64,000 nt of DNA from Brenneria corticis (GCF_003115855.1 NZ_KZ819076.1:233812-297811); one strand, 5' to 3'; counted from the first letter of the stretch, positions 18,033 through 27,230 are shown. A program made the numbers and translations. The notes: generated by a model from the letters alone, not told the origin.

Positions 18033-18818
18033 ATGAAAAGACAGACATTATTATCCGCGCTCGTCGGTGTCGTAGCGGCGTTTGCGGTGATGACGGCCAA
18101 CGCCGCCGGCGTTCTCGACAACATTATGAGCCAGAAGAATTTACGTGTGGCCGTACCGGTGGACTATCCGCCCTATGGCTACGTCGGCAGCGATATGCAG
18201 CCGCAAGGGGTGGATATTGATGTCGCCCGCCTGATCGGTGAAAAGATGGGCGTCAAGGTGACGCTGATTCCGGTGACCGGTCCCAACCGCGTTCCCTACC
18301 TGCAAACCGGTAAGGCGGATATGACCATCTCCTCGCTGGGGAAAACGGAAGAGCGCGCCAAAGTGATCGACTACAGCATCGCCTATGCGCCTTTCTTTGA
18401 CGCGGTGTTCGGCGGCGGCAAGGTCAAGGCGACCACCACCGACGAGCTGGCGGGCAAAACCGTGGCGGTGACCCGCGGCTCCATGCAGGACGAAGAGTTG
18501 ACCACGATGGCGCCGAAGGCGGTTATCCGCCGCTTCGAGGACAACAACAGCACCATCTCCGCTTTCCTGTCCGGCCAGACCGAGCTGGTGGCGATCGGCA
18601 CGACGGTGGCGGGCGCCATGAAACAGAAAAACCCCAGGCTTGATCTGGAACTGAAGGTCATTTTGTCCAATTCGCCGTGCTATGTCGGGATGCCGAAAGA
18701 CCAGCCGGACCTGGTTGCCAGGGTGAACCAGATTCTGCGCGCCGCCAAGGCGGACGGAACGCTGGATGCTATCGCGCAGAAATGGTTGGGCGCGCCGGCC
18801 GGCGATCTGCCGGAATGA
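18033..18818 (+). CDS. Polar amino-acid ABC transporter periplasmic binding protein
   Basis: 261 residues with a signal peptide (MKRQTLL then a hydrophobic core, cleavage near ANA-A at about 25). The two-lobed SBP_bac_3 fold is marked by LRVAVPVDYPPYGYVG, GVDIDVARLIGEKMGVKV and GKADMTISSLGKTEERAKVIDYS, all standard for the PAAT family. It should capture the compound degraded by the neighbouring enzymes and deliver it to the permeases at 20228 and 20976. AGGAG lies 7 bases before the ATG. The ligand cannot be read from sequence, although context suggests an amino-acid-like molecule with a guanidino or N-acyl group. Confidence 0.9.
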   Translation: MKRQTLLSALVGVVAAFAVMTANAAGVLDNIMSQKNLRVAVPVDYPPYGYVGSDMQPQGVDIDVARLIGEKMGVKVTLIPVTGPNRVPYLQTGKADMTISSLGKTEERAKVIDYSIAYAPFFDAVFGGGKVKATTTDELAGKTVAVTRGSMQDEELTTMAPKAVIRRFEDNNSTISAFLSGQTELVAIGTTVAGAMKQKNPRLDLELKVILSNSPCYVGMPKDQPDLVARVNQILRAAKADGTLDAIAQKWLGAPAGDLPE

Positions 18819-18843
18819 TGATGGTTGGGCTGGAGAAGCGGGC

Positions 18844-20238
18844 ATGACGGAAAAACGCGCGACGCAGCTATTGGCCGATTGGCTGGCGGCCATAACGCCG
18901 CAGGCGATCCCCAGGTCGGTGCGCCGGGTGGCGCAGCGCTGCCTGGTGGATACGCTGGGGGTCATGCTGGCAGGCTCGGCGACCCGCGTTGCCGGACTGG
19001 CGCGCGCGACGGCGACGCAGTACGCCGCCGCCGGCCGGGCGGAGGCGGCGGGATGCGATGCCGATATGGCCGCGCCGGCGGCGGCGTTTGTCAACGCTAC
19101 GGCGGCCCACGCCCTCGATTTTGACGATAACTGCTACGCCGGTTTCGCGCACGGCTCGGCGGTGATTGTTCCGGCGGCGTTAGCGCTGGCGCAGTCCCGT
19201 TCCGCCAGCGGAGAGGCGCTGATAACCGCGCTGGTGGCCGGGTCGGAATGCCAGTACCGGCTGGCGCAGGCCCTGGGAACGACCCTGTATGAACGCGGCT
19301 GGTGGACCACGGGCGTGCTGGGAACGGTAGGCGCCTGCGCGGCGGCGGCCCGACTGCTGAAGCTGGATGCGGTCGCGACTGCGCAGGCGCTGGGGTTGGC
19401 TATCGCCGGAACCGGCGGGATGAAAAGCGTATTCGGCAGCGACGCCAAGCCGCTGCTGGCCGGACGAGCCAGCGAGGCGGGCGTGATAGCCGCGCTGCTG
19501 GCCGAGCAGGGAGCCAGCGGGCCGACGGATGCCGTCGAACATCCATACGGGCTGGCCGCGCTGTGCAACGCGGGGCGCTTTATGCGGGAACGGCTGGCGG
19601 CGGACGATAGCTGGTGTCTGCTGAACCCCGGCATCGACGTTAAACGTCTGCCGGTGTGCCTTTCTTCCCACGCGGCGGTGGACGGCGTGATGGCGCTGGC
19701 GCGCGAGCGGGCGCTCGAACCGGGCGATGTGGTCCGCATCGTCTGCGATGTGCCGCCGCTGGTGGCGGCCAATCTGGCCTACCTGCGGCCGGTTTCCGTT
19801 CAACAGGCGCAGTTCAGCCTGCCGTTCGCCATCGCCGCGTCGCTCTCTTATGGCGAACTGACGCTGGATTGCCTCAATGACGAGACGGTGCGCAGTCCCG
19901 AACTGGCGCAACTGATGGAGAAAGTGGCGATGACCACCGGCCCGCGCTGGCGTGACGACGAACTGCTGCGGCGGGCGCCGGAGGGAGCGGCGGTTACGCT
20001 GGAGATGGCGGATGGGACCAAACACGAGCGGTTTACCGCGCAGGCATGGGGAACGGCCGCTCGTCCGCTGAGCGATGAGGAACTGAGCGACAAATTTCGC
20101 CGCTGCGCCGGCCGGGTCATGGACGCCGCGCAGATGCAGAGCCTGCTCGGACGGCTGTGGGCGGCGGAAACCCTGACTGACCTTGACGATTTACTGGCAC
20201 TGCGCCCAACGCGGGGGAAAACGCCTGATGATGTTTGA
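18844..20238 (+). CDS. MmgE/PrpD-family protein (second copy), within the ABC transporter operon
   Basis: 464 residues. It has the family signatures HALDFDDNCYAGFAHGSAV near residue 88, GVLGTVGACAAAARLLKL, and a KRLPVCLSSHAAVDG Cys/His segment. Superfamily members dehydrate, decarboxylate or epimerise small carboxylates. ATG 18844 follows GGAG at 8 bases; the upstream extension to 18766 overlaps the binding-protein gene and is unlikely. It lies between the binding-protein gene and the permease genes, and its last 11 bp overlap the permease start. Its product is thus tied to the transported substrate. Clearly different in sequence from the copy at 8825-10165. Reaction unknown. Confidence 0.86.
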   Translation: MTEKRATQLLADWLAAITPQAIPRSVRRVAQRCLVDTLGVMLAGSATRVAGLARATATQYAAAGRAEAAGCDADMAAPAAAFVNATAAHALDFDDNCYAGFAHGSAVIVPAALALAQSRSASGEALITALVAGSECQYRLAQALGTTLYERGWWTTGVLGTVGACAAAARLLKLDAVATAQALGLAIAGTGGMKSVFGSDAKPLLAGRASEAGVIAALLAEQGASGPTDAVEHPYGLAALCNAGRFMRERLAADDSWCLLNPGIDVKRLPVCLSSHAAVDGVMALARERALEPGDVVRIVCDVPPLVAANLAYLRPVSVQQAQFSLPFAIAASLSYGELTLDCLNDETVRSPELAQLMEKVAMTTGPRWRDDELLRRAPEGAAVTLEMADGTKHERFTAQAWGTAARPLSDEELSDKFRRCAGRVMDAAQMQSLLGRLWAAETLTDLDDLLALRPTRGKTPDDV

Positions 20239-20959
20239 TTTTGCTACGGTACTGCAACAGTGGCCGCTGTTATTAACCGGCACGATAACGACGCTGGCGA
20301 TGGCGCTGATCGCCACGCTGTTCGGCCTGTCGCTGGGCATCGCCTGCGGCTGGGGACGGGCCAGGGGAGCCGCCTGGCTGCGTTTTCTGGTGGGCGCTTA
20401 CGTAGAGCTTTTTCGCAATACGCCCTATATCGTGCAACTGTTTTTTATCTTCTTCGGGTTGCCGGCCGCCGGCGTGCAGCTGTCGGCGCTGACCGCCAGC
20501 ATGGCGTCGCTGATCCTCAACCTCGGCGCTTACGCCGCGGAGATCGTGCGGGCGGGGATCGAAACGACGCCGCGCGGCCAGATTGAGGCGGCGAAGAGCC
20601 TGGCGCTCAGCCGCTGGCAGATTTTCACCCGCGTCGTGCTGCCGCCGTCGCTGTCCCGCGTCTGGCCGTCGCTGGTAAGCCAGGTGATTATCATCATGCT
20701 GGGGTCGGCGGTGTGCAGCCAGATCTCCACCGAAGAGCTATCGTACAGCGCCAATCTGATCGCCAGCCGCTCGTTTCGCAATTTTGAATCCTACATCATT
20801 GCGGCGGCGATCTATCTGCTGCTCGCTATCGCGATGCGCCGGTTTTTGAACTGGCTGGGACCCCGCTTTATTTTTATGACGGGCCGCTCTTGCCCGACCT
20901 CTTCCGGGGCGTCGCTCAGCGGCGTTAAAAAATGCGCCCGGCGTATTTTCAACCGCTGA
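20228..20959 (+). CDS. Polar amino-acid ABC transporter permease (first)
   Basis: 243 residues with about five membrane segments. The HisM-type pattern is clear: LLTGTITTLAMALIATLFGLSLG at the N-terminus, FRNTPYIVQLFFIFFGLP, and the coupling-helix EAA motif EAAKSLALSRWQIFTRVVLP. Start ATG 20228 overlaps the end of the preceding MmgE/PrpD gene by 11 bp; a second ATG follows directly at 20231. The C-terminal ~20 residues are basic. It should pair with the 20976 permease as a heterodimer. Confidence 0.9.
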   Translation: MMFDFATVLQQWPLLLTGTITTLAMALIATLFGLSLGIACGWGRARGAAWLRFLVGAYVELFRNTPYIVQLFFIFFGLPAAGVQLSALTASMASLILNLGAYAAEIVRAGIETTPRGQIEAAKSLALSRWQIFTRVVLPPSLSRVWPSLVSQVIIIMLGSAVCSQISTEELSYSANLIASRSFRNFESYIIAAAIYLLLAIAMRRFLNWLGPRFIFMTGRSCPTSSGASLSGVKKCARRIFNR

Positions 20960-20975
20960 CATCAGGAAAACGATC

Positions 20976-21638
20976 ATGAGTGATTTCTCGCTGTGGGATA
21001 TCTACCGTAATCTGCTGCTGGCGCTGCGCTGGACGGTGGGTCTGTCGGCCATCGCCTTTATCGGCGGCGGCATCGTCGGCGGCATTCTGCTGGTGTTGCG
21101 TCTGTCCGGCGGCGTCTGGCTACAGCGCCTGGTTGCCGCGTACGTCAATCTGTTTCAGGGCACGCCGCTGCTGATGCAGCTCTTTCTGACCTACTTCGGT
21201 CTGGGGCTGCTCGGCATCGAAACCGCGCCGCTATTCGCCGCCAGCCTGTGCCTGACGCTGTACGCCAGCGCGTTTCTCACCGAAATCTGGCGCGGCAGCG
21301 TAGCGGCCATTCCGCGTCAGCAGTGGGAGGCGGCCGCCAGTCTGGCGCTGTCGTTCGGCGAACAGTTACGCTACGTAATACTGCCTCAGGCGATGCGTCT
21401 GGCTATCGCGCCGACGGTGGGGTTTATGGTGCAGGCGGTTAAAGCCACCGCGCTGGCCTCGGTGATCGGTTTTGTCGAACTGACTCGTTCGGGACAGATT
21501 ATCTCCAATGCCACCTTCGCGCCGTTTCTGGTTTACGGCAGCGTGGCGCTCTTATATTTCATCCTGTGCTTTCCGCTGTCGCTATGGAGCCGGCATCTGG
21601 AAAAGCATTTAACGCGGGGAACAACCGGCCATGACTAA
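20976..21638 (+). CDS. Polar amino-acid ABC transporter permease (second)
   Basis: 220 residues. It has the same family hallmarks: ALRWTVGLSAIAFIGGGIVGG, FQGTPLLMQLFLTYFGLG, and the EAA loop EAAASLALSFGEQLRYVILP contacting the ATPase. It starts 16 bp after the first permease gene, and its last 8 bp overlap the ATPase gene, so translation is probably coupled. It forms the transmembrane channel with the 20228 product. Confidence 0.92.
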   Translation: MSDFSLWDIYRNLLLALRWTVGLSAIAFIGGGIVGGILLVLRLSGGVWLQRLVAAYVNLFQGTPLLMQLFLTYFGLGLLGIETAPLFAASLCLTLYASAFLTEIWRGSVAAIPRQQWEAAASLALSFGEQLRYVILPQAMRLAIAPTVGFMVQAVKATALASVIGFVELTRSGQIISNATFAPFLVYGSVALLYFILCFPLSLWSRHLEKHLTRGTTGHD

Positions 21639-22383
21639 TTCCGCCCAGCATGCCAGCGGCTTTGCGCTGGTCGATATTTGCGGTCTGCATAAGCGCTTTG
21701 GCGACAACGAAGTGCTGAAGGGCATCGATTTGCAGATAAAACGTCAGGAGGTGGTGTGCATCATCGGCAAAAGCGGTTCGGGCAAAAGTACGCTGCTACG
21801 CTGCATCAACGGTCTGGAGTCCTTCCAGCAGGGGGAACTGCGTGTGGACGGTCAGCCGGTCCAATACGACGATGAGCGCGCCATGCGCGAGCTGCGTCAG
21901 GACGTCGGCATGATATTCCAGAGTTTTAACCTGTTTCCCCATCTCACCGTGGGGAAAAACATTATGCTGGCGCCGTCGCTGGTGAAGAAAATGACGAAAG
22001 ATGAAGCGGAACGCGCCGCCCGCCAGCTGTTGCAGCGCGTCGGGCTGGCGGAAAAGTTCGACAGCTGGCCGGACAGTCTGTCCGGCGGACAGCAACAGCG
22101 CGTGGCGATCGCCAGAGCGCTGGCGATGAACCCGGAGGTTCTGCTGTGCGATGAGATCACGTCGGCGCTCGACCCGGAACTGGTGGGCGAAGTGCTGCAG
22201 GTGGTTGAGAAGCTGGCCGAGGATGGCATGACCATCATTATGGTGACCCACGAGATGAATTTCGCCCGCAAGGTGAGCGATCGCGTGGTGTTTATGCATC
22301 AGGGAAAAGTCCATGAGGTCGGTTCGCCGCAGGATATTTTCGATAATCCGCAAAGCGCGGAACTGAAACAGTTTTTAACTTAA
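21631..22383 (+). CDS. Polar amino-acid ABC transporter ATP-binding protein
   Basis: 250 residues, GlnQ/HisP type. Walker A is GKSGSGKST at about 46-54, the Q-loop is in GMIFQSFNLFPHLTV, the signature is LSGGQQQR, Walker B is VLLCDEITSALDPE, and the switch His is in MVTHEMNFA. It energises the importer formed with the two permeases and the 18033 binding protein. It overlaps the preceding gene by 8 bp. A 103-bp gap follows before the Rid-family gene. Confidence 0.95.
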   Translation: MTNSAQHASGFALVDICGLHKRFGDNEVLKGIDLQIKRQEVVCIIGKSGSGKSTLLRCINGLESFQQGELRVDGQPVQYDDERAMRELRQDVGMIFQSFNLFPHLTVGKNIMLAPSLVKKMTKDEAERAARQLLQRVGLAEKFDSWPDSLSGGQQQRVAIARALAMNPEVLLCDEITSALDPELVGEVLQVVEKLAEDGMTIIMVTHEMNFARKVSDRVVFMHQGKVHEVGSPQDIFDNPQSAELKQFLT

Positions 22384-22486
22384 TACGTTATTAATCAACT
22401 CATTAATATTGTCAAACCATAGGCATGGGCAAACCTTGCCGCAACCCCGCTCGTTTAAAAAACGGCTTTATCAGGAGAAATACATT

Positions 22487-22894
22487 ATGGCACATACGCG
22501 TATTCGCCAGTTCAACACCAAAAAAACCTACCCCGAACAGAGTCTGGACAACGATCTCTGCCAGGCGGTGGTAGCCGGCAATATGGTCTTTCTGCGCGGA
22601 CAAATCGGCCAGAATCTGGATACCCGGGAGTCGGTCGGGGTGGGAGATGTCGCGGCCCAGACCGAGCAGGCGATGTTCAATATCAAGATGCTGCTCGAAG
22701 AATCCGGCAGTAAACTGGAGGATATCTGTAAAATAACCGTCTACCTGACGGACATCCGCTACCGTGAAACGGTTTACAACATTATGGGGCGCTGGCTGAA
22801 AGGCGTCTTTCCGGTATCGACCGGGTTGACGATCACCGGGCTGGCGCGTCCGGAGTGGTGGGTGGAAATCGACGTCATCGCCGTAAAATCCTGA
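22487..22894 (+). CDS. Rid-family (YjgF/YER057c/UK114) protein lacking the catalytic Arg
   Basis: 135 residues, the family length, with the typical GQIGQNLDTRE and DICKITVYLTDIRYRETV. Classic RidA deaminates reactive imines using an Arg in a PARS motif near residue 105. Here the aligned segment reads FPVSTGLTITGL, so that Arg is absent by eye. This places it outside the RidA/Rid1-3 type and makes simple imine deamination less certain. ATG 22487 has AGGAG at 22473-22477. It is followed after 12 bp by the ArgE-like gene, so the two are cotranscribed with the ABC cluster or from a promoter in the preceding gap. Confidence 0.85.
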   Translation: MAHTRIRQFNTKKTYPEQSLDNDLCQAVVAGNMVFLRGQIGQNLDTRESVGVGDVAAQTEQAMFNIKMLLEESGSKLEDICKITVYLTDIRYRETVYNIMGRWLKGVFPVSTGLTITGLARPEWWVEIDVIAVKS

Positions 22895-22906
22895 GGATAG
22901 CCCGTT

Positions 22907-24058
22907 ATGATCACCGCCATCGATATCCTGTCCGAACTGATTGCTTTTCCTACCCTGAGCCGTCAGTCCAATCTGCCGCTGATTGACTTTGTGGAAGACT
23001 ATCTGGCCGGTTACGGTATTCGCGCGCGCCGGGTGTACAGCGCCGACGGCCAGCGTGCGAATCTCTACGCCACCATCGGGCCGCAGGATCGGGGCGGGAT
23101 CTGCCTTTCCGGCCACTCGGATGTGGTGCCGACGGCGGGACAGCCGTGGAGCAGCGATCCGTTCACGCTGACGCGGCGCGGCGATCGTCTCTATGGGCGC
23201 GGAACGGCCGACATGAAGGGGTTTATCGCCTGCGTGCTGGCGCTGGCGCCGCGTTTTATTCAGGGCACGCGCGGCGCCGACGCCCGGCCGATACATATCG
23301 CCATCAGCTATGACGAAGAGATCGGCTGCGTCGGCGTGCGCGGCCTGCTGGATCAACTGGCGCGCGACGCCGTCCGCCCGACCGGATGCATCATCGGCGA
23401 ACCGACGATGATGCGCATCGCGACCGCGCATAAAGGAAAAAGCGCCTGGCGCTGCGTCGTGCTCGGCCAGGCGGCGCACTCTTCCCAGCCGCAGCTGGGA
23501 GTGAACGCCATCGAATATGCCGCCGAACTGATGATGTTTCTGCGTCAGCGCGGGCGCGACTGGCAAGGCGGCTTAACCGATACGCGCTATGAACCGCCGT
23601 GGTCGACGGTACAGACGGGAACCGTGCGCGGCGGCGCGGCGGTCAACGTGGTGCCGGATCGCTGCGAATTTGATTTTGAAATCCGCCCGCTACCGGGCAG
23701 CGATCACCATTTACTGGCGGATGATCTGGGGAATTTCGCCCGTCGGCACATCGTGCCGCAAATGCGTCGGGTCGCTGGCGACGCGGATATTCAGTTTGAG
23801 ATGCTGTCCGCCTACCCTGGTTTGCAGGACGATGCGTCGCTGGATGCGCTGAAACACCGCTGCGCGGCGGCGGCGGAACAGCCTGGGTTTCACTCGCTGG
23901 CGTTCGGCACCGAGGCCGGATTGTTTCAGCAGGCGGGGATCCCGGCGGTTGTCTGCGGACCGGGCTCTATTGCCCAGGCCCATAAGGCGGACGAGTATAT
24001 CGACTGCGGCCAGTTGGATCAGTGTCAGACGTTTCTGGCGCGGGCGCTCGGCGTATAA
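22907..24058 (+). CDS. ArgE/DapE-family M20 deacylase (acetylornithine-deacetylase like)
   Basis: 383 residues. M20 zinc-peptidase motifs: SGHSDVVP (His70), GRGTADMKGF (Asp102), SYDEEIGCVG with the catalytic Glu pair, and the late His in AQAHKADEY. A dimerisation domain lies in the middle (AAHSSQPQLGVNAIEYA). ArgE-type enzymes remove an acyl group from an N-acyl amino acid. Its place at the end of an importer and ureohydrolase operon, not in an arg biosynthetic cluster, suggests a catabolic hydrolase for the imported compound. Exact substrate unknown. Confidence 0.88.
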   Translation: MITAIDILSELIAFPTLSRQSNLPLIDFVEDYLAGYGIRARRVYSADGQRANLYATIGPQDRGGICLSGHSDVVPTAGQPWSSDPFTLTRRGDRLYGRGTADMKGFIACVLALAPRFIQGTRGADARPIHIAISYDEEIGCVGVRGLLDQLARDAVRPTGCIIGEPTMMRIATAHKGKSAWRCVVLGQAAHSSQPQLGVNAIEYAAELMMFLRQRGRDWQGGLTDTRYEPPWSTVQTGTVRGGAAVNVVPDRCEFDFEIRPLPGSDHHLLADDLGNFARRHIVPQMRRVAGDADIQFEMLSAYPGLQDDASLDALKHRCAAAAEQPGFHSLAFGTEAGLFQQAGIPAVVCGPGSIAQAHKADEYIDCGQLDQCQTFLARALGV

Positions 24059-24305
24059 CTGCTCTCTTTATCCCTGTGCAGTGCGTGAATGGGATGCTCG
24101 TTTACGGATGAAGTGAACGAAACGATGCTTTAATGTTGCTGGGTTGTAAATGAATTAACAGGTGTTGCAAATTCTGATATGCTGGCGAGGCTGGACCGGG
24201 CACTCTCTTACCTTAACCCTCTCATGCCGACACAGCGGCATGGAAATCATCATCAGGAACAAGAGCGTCGGGCATAACGAAGACAATAAGAGCGAGGAGA
24301 AAGTC

Positions 24306-26903
24306 GTGCTAGAAGAATATCGTAAGCACGTAGCCGAGCGGGCTGCACAGGGGATTGTTCCCAAGCCGTTGGATGCCGCGCAAATGGCGGCGCTGGTTGA
24401 GTCATTAAAACATCCTCCCGCCGGTGAAGAAGACGTTTTACTGGATTTGCTGATTAACCGCGTTCCCCCCGGCGTTGATGAAGCGGCCTATGTGAAAGCC
24501 GGTTTTCTGGCGGCGGTGGCGAAAGGTGAGGCGTCTTCCCCGCTGGTCAGCCCGGAAAAAGCGGTGGAACTGCTCGGCACCATGCAGGGCGGTTATAATA
24601 TTCATCCGCTGATTGATGCGCTCGACAGCGACGTTTTGGCGCCGATTGCGGCAAAAGCGCTGTCGCACACGCTGCTGATGTTTGATAATTTTTACGACGT
24701 GGAAGAAAAGTCCAAAGCCGGCAATGCCTACGCCAAACGGGTGATTCAATCCTGGGCGGACGCCGAATGGTTCCTGTCCCGCCCTGAGCTGGCGGAAAAA
24801 ATCACCGTTACCGTATTCAAGGTGACCGGTGAAACCAACACCGATGACCTCTCCCCGGCGCCCGACGCCTGGTCGCGCCCGGATATCCCGCTGCATGCGC
24901 TGGCGATGCTGAAAAACGCCCGCGAAGGCATTGACCCCGATCAGCCCGGCGTGGTCGGTCCGATCAAACAGATCGACGAGCTGAACAAGAAAGGCTTTCC
25001 GCTGGCCTACGTCGGCGATGTGGTCGGCACCGGTTCTTCCCGCAAGTCCGCCACCAACTCCGTTTTGTGGTTTATGGGGGACGATATTCCTCATGTGCCG
25101 AACAAACGCAGCGGCGGCGTGGTGCTGGGCGGGAAAATAGCGCCCATCTTCTTCAATACCATGGAAGATGCCGGCGCGCTGCCGATTGAGGTGGATGTAA
25201 GCGACCTGAATATGGGCGATGTGATTGATATCTATCCCTATAAGGGCGAAGTACGCCGCCATGACACCGGCGAGGTGCTGGCGACCTTTGCGCTGAAAAC
25301 CGATGTGCTGCTCGACGAAGTGCGCGCCGGCGGGCGTATCCCGCTGATTATCGGCCGCGGGCTGACCTCCAAAGCGCGCGAGTCGCTGGGGCTGCCGGCG
25401 AGCGCCGTGTTCCGCATCGCCAGGGCGGTGGCCGACAGCAATAAAGGTTTCTCGCTGGCGCAGAAAATCGTCGGACGCGCCTGCGGCGTTGCCGGTATTC
25501 GCCCTGACGAGTATTGCGAGCCGAAAATGACCTCGGTCGGTTCCCAGGACACCACCGGGCCGATGACCCGCGATGAGCTGAAAGATCTCGCCTGTCTCGG
25601 CTTCTCCGCCGATCTGGTGATGCAGTCGTTCTGCCACACCGCCGCCTATCCGAAGCCGGTGGACGTCACCACCCACCACACGCTGCCCGACTTCATCATG
25701 AACCGCGGCGGGGTATCGCTGCGTCCGGGGGACGGGGTGATCCACTCCTGGCTTAACCGCATGCTGCTGCCGGATACCGTCGGCACCGGCGGCGATTCCC
25801 ACACTCGTTTCCCGATCGGCATCTCGTTCCCGGCCGGCTCCGGGCTGGTGGCGTTTGCCGCCGCCACCGGGGTAATGCCGCTGGATATGCCGGAGTCGGT
25901 GCTGGTGCGCTTTAGCGGCAAAATGCAGCCGGGCATCACCCTGCGCGATCTGGTGCACGCCATCCCGCTGTATGCGATTAAACAGGGGCTGCTGACCGTC
26001 GAGAAGAAAGGCAAAAAGAATATTTTCTCCGGACGTATTCTGGAAATAGAAGGGCTGCCGGATCTGAAGGTGGAGCAGGCGTTCGAACTGACCGACGCCT
26101 CGGCGGAGCGTTCCGCCGCCGGTTGCACCATCAAGCTGGATAAAGCGCCGATTATCGAATATCTGAATTCCAATATCGTGCTGCTGAAGTGGATGATCGC
26201 CGAAGGCTATGGCGATCGCCGTACGCTGGAGCGCCGTATCCAGGGGATGCAGAAATGGCTGGCCGATCCGCAGCTGCTGGAAGCGGATGCCGATGCGGAA
26301 TACGCCGCGGTGATCGACATCGATCTGGCGGAAATCAAAGAGCCGATTCTCTGCGCGCCGAACGATCCGGATGACGCCCGCTGGCTGTCCGACGTGGCCG
26401 GCGAGAAGATCGACGAGGTGTTTATCGGTTCCTGTATGACCAATATCGGCCACTTCCGCGCCGCCGGTAAACTGCTGGACGGCCATAAAGGTCAACTGCC
26501 CACTCGCCTGTGGGTGGCGCCGCCGACCAAAATGGACGCCGCGCAGCTGACCGAAGAGGGGTACTACAGCGTGTTCGGCAAGAGCGGGGCGCGCATCGAG
26601 ATCCCCGGCTGTTCGCTGTGCATGGGGAACCAGGCGCGCGTGGCGGACGGCGCGACGGTGGTATCCACCTCTACGCGTAACTTCCCGAACCGTTTAGGCA
26701 CCGGGGCCAATGTCTATCTGGCTTCCGCGGAGCTGGCGGCGGTGGCTTCGCTGCTGGGCCGCCTGCCGGGGCCGGATGAATACCAGACCTATATGGAGCA
26801 GGTGGATAAAACCGCGCTGGATACCTACCGCTATCTGAACTTCGACCGTCTGGATCACTATACCGAGAAAGCGGACGGGGTTATTTTTCAGACCGCGGTG
26901 TAA
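24306..26903 (+). CDS. acnB: Aconitate hydratase B
   Basis: 4Fe-4S TCA-cycle enzyme interconverting citrate and isocitrate; AcnB also binds mRNA when iron is scarce. 865 residues, as in E. coli. The start is GTG 24306, giving VLEEYRKHVAERA, with GAGGAG 6 bases upstream; the frame is open further upstream but without similarity. The HEAT-like N-terminal domain and swivelling domain come first (as in all AcnB), and the cluster Cys residues are in SFCHTA and in PGCSLCMGNQ near the C-terminus. In E. coli it is near lpd; here a 17-kb block lies between them. Confidence 0.98.
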   Translation: MLEEYRKHVAERAAQGIVPKPLDAAQMAALVESLKHPPAGEEDVLLDLLINRVPPGVDEAAYVKAGFLAAVAKGEASSPLVSPEKAVELLGTMQGGYNIHPLIDALDSDVLAPIAAKALSHTLLMFDNFYDVEEKSKAGNAYAKRVIQSWADAEWFLSRPELAEKITVTVFKVTGETNTDDLSPAPDAWSRPDIPLHALAMLKNAREGIDPDQPGVVGPIKQIDELNKKGFPLAYVGDVVGTGSSRKSATNSVLWFMGDDIPHVPNKRSGGVVLGGKIAPIFFNTMEDAGALPIEVDVSDLNMGDVIDIYPYKGEVRRHDTGEVLATFALKTDVLLDEVRAGGRIPLIIGRGLTSKARESLGLPASAVFRIARAVADSNKGFSLAQKIVGRACGVAGIRPDEYCEPKMTSVGSQDTTGPMTRDELKDLACLGFSADLVMQSFCHTAAYPKPVDVTTHHTLPDFIMNRGGVSLRPGDGVIHSWLNRMLLPDTVGTGGDSHTRFPIGISFPAGSGLVAFAAATGVMPLDMPESVLVRFSGKMQPGITLRDLVHAIPLYAIKQGLLTVEKKGKKNIFSGRILEIEGLPDLKVEQAFELTDASAERSAAGCTIKLDKAPIIEYLNSNIVLLKWMIAEGYGDRRTLERRIQGMQKWLADPQLLEADADAEYAAVIDIDLAEIKEPILCAPNDPDDARWLSDVAGEKIDEVFIGSCMTNIGHFRAAGKLLDGHKGQLPTRLWVAPPTKMDAAQLTEEGYYSVFGKSGARIEIPGCSLCMGNQARVADGATVVSTSTRNFPNRLGTGANVYLASAELAAVASLLGRLPGPDEYQTYMEQVDKTALDTYRYLNFDRLDHYTEKADGVIFQTAV

Positions 26904-26924
26904 ATCATGTAGTTTGATGACCCC

Positions 26925-27000
26925 ACCCCGGCCCCTTCGCAGGGGAGGGAGAACGCTCCTCCCCCTGATAAGGGGGAGGCCGGGAGGGGGCATAACGCCA
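26925..27000. repeat. G/C-tract palindromic intergenic repeat
   Basis: CCCCACCCCGGCCCCTTCGC and later GGGGGAGGCCGGGAGGGGG form a long imperfect inverted repeat around TCCTCCCCCTGATAAGGGGGA. It resembles the C-tract/G-tract palindromes scattered between genes in many proteobacteria. It lies between acnB and its terminator. Confidence 0.6.
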
Positions 27001-27027
27001 TAGCACCAAACTGTAATCAGCAATCTC

Positions 27028-27050
27028 AGAGGCCGTCAGGCCTCTTTTTT
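27028..27050 (+). terminator. Rho-independent terminator downstream of acnB
   Basis: AGAGGCC-GTCA-GGCCTCT stem followed by TTTTT, 125 bp beyond the acnB stop and after the palindromic repeat. Confidence 0.85.
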
Positions 27051-27230
27051 ACTTTTCCCGCTCCGCATATATAACTTTCCGTTACCGGGTTAGTGCCTAA
27101 TCGAATGACGATCCCGCACGCAATGGCGTGCCTTCTCCGGCGTATTTGCTCATTATATGACGGGTTATCGCCGCGTATTATCGATAAGGTCTCTGATAAC
27201 CCATCGGGGTTAAGCCATAAGGAAAATGCC

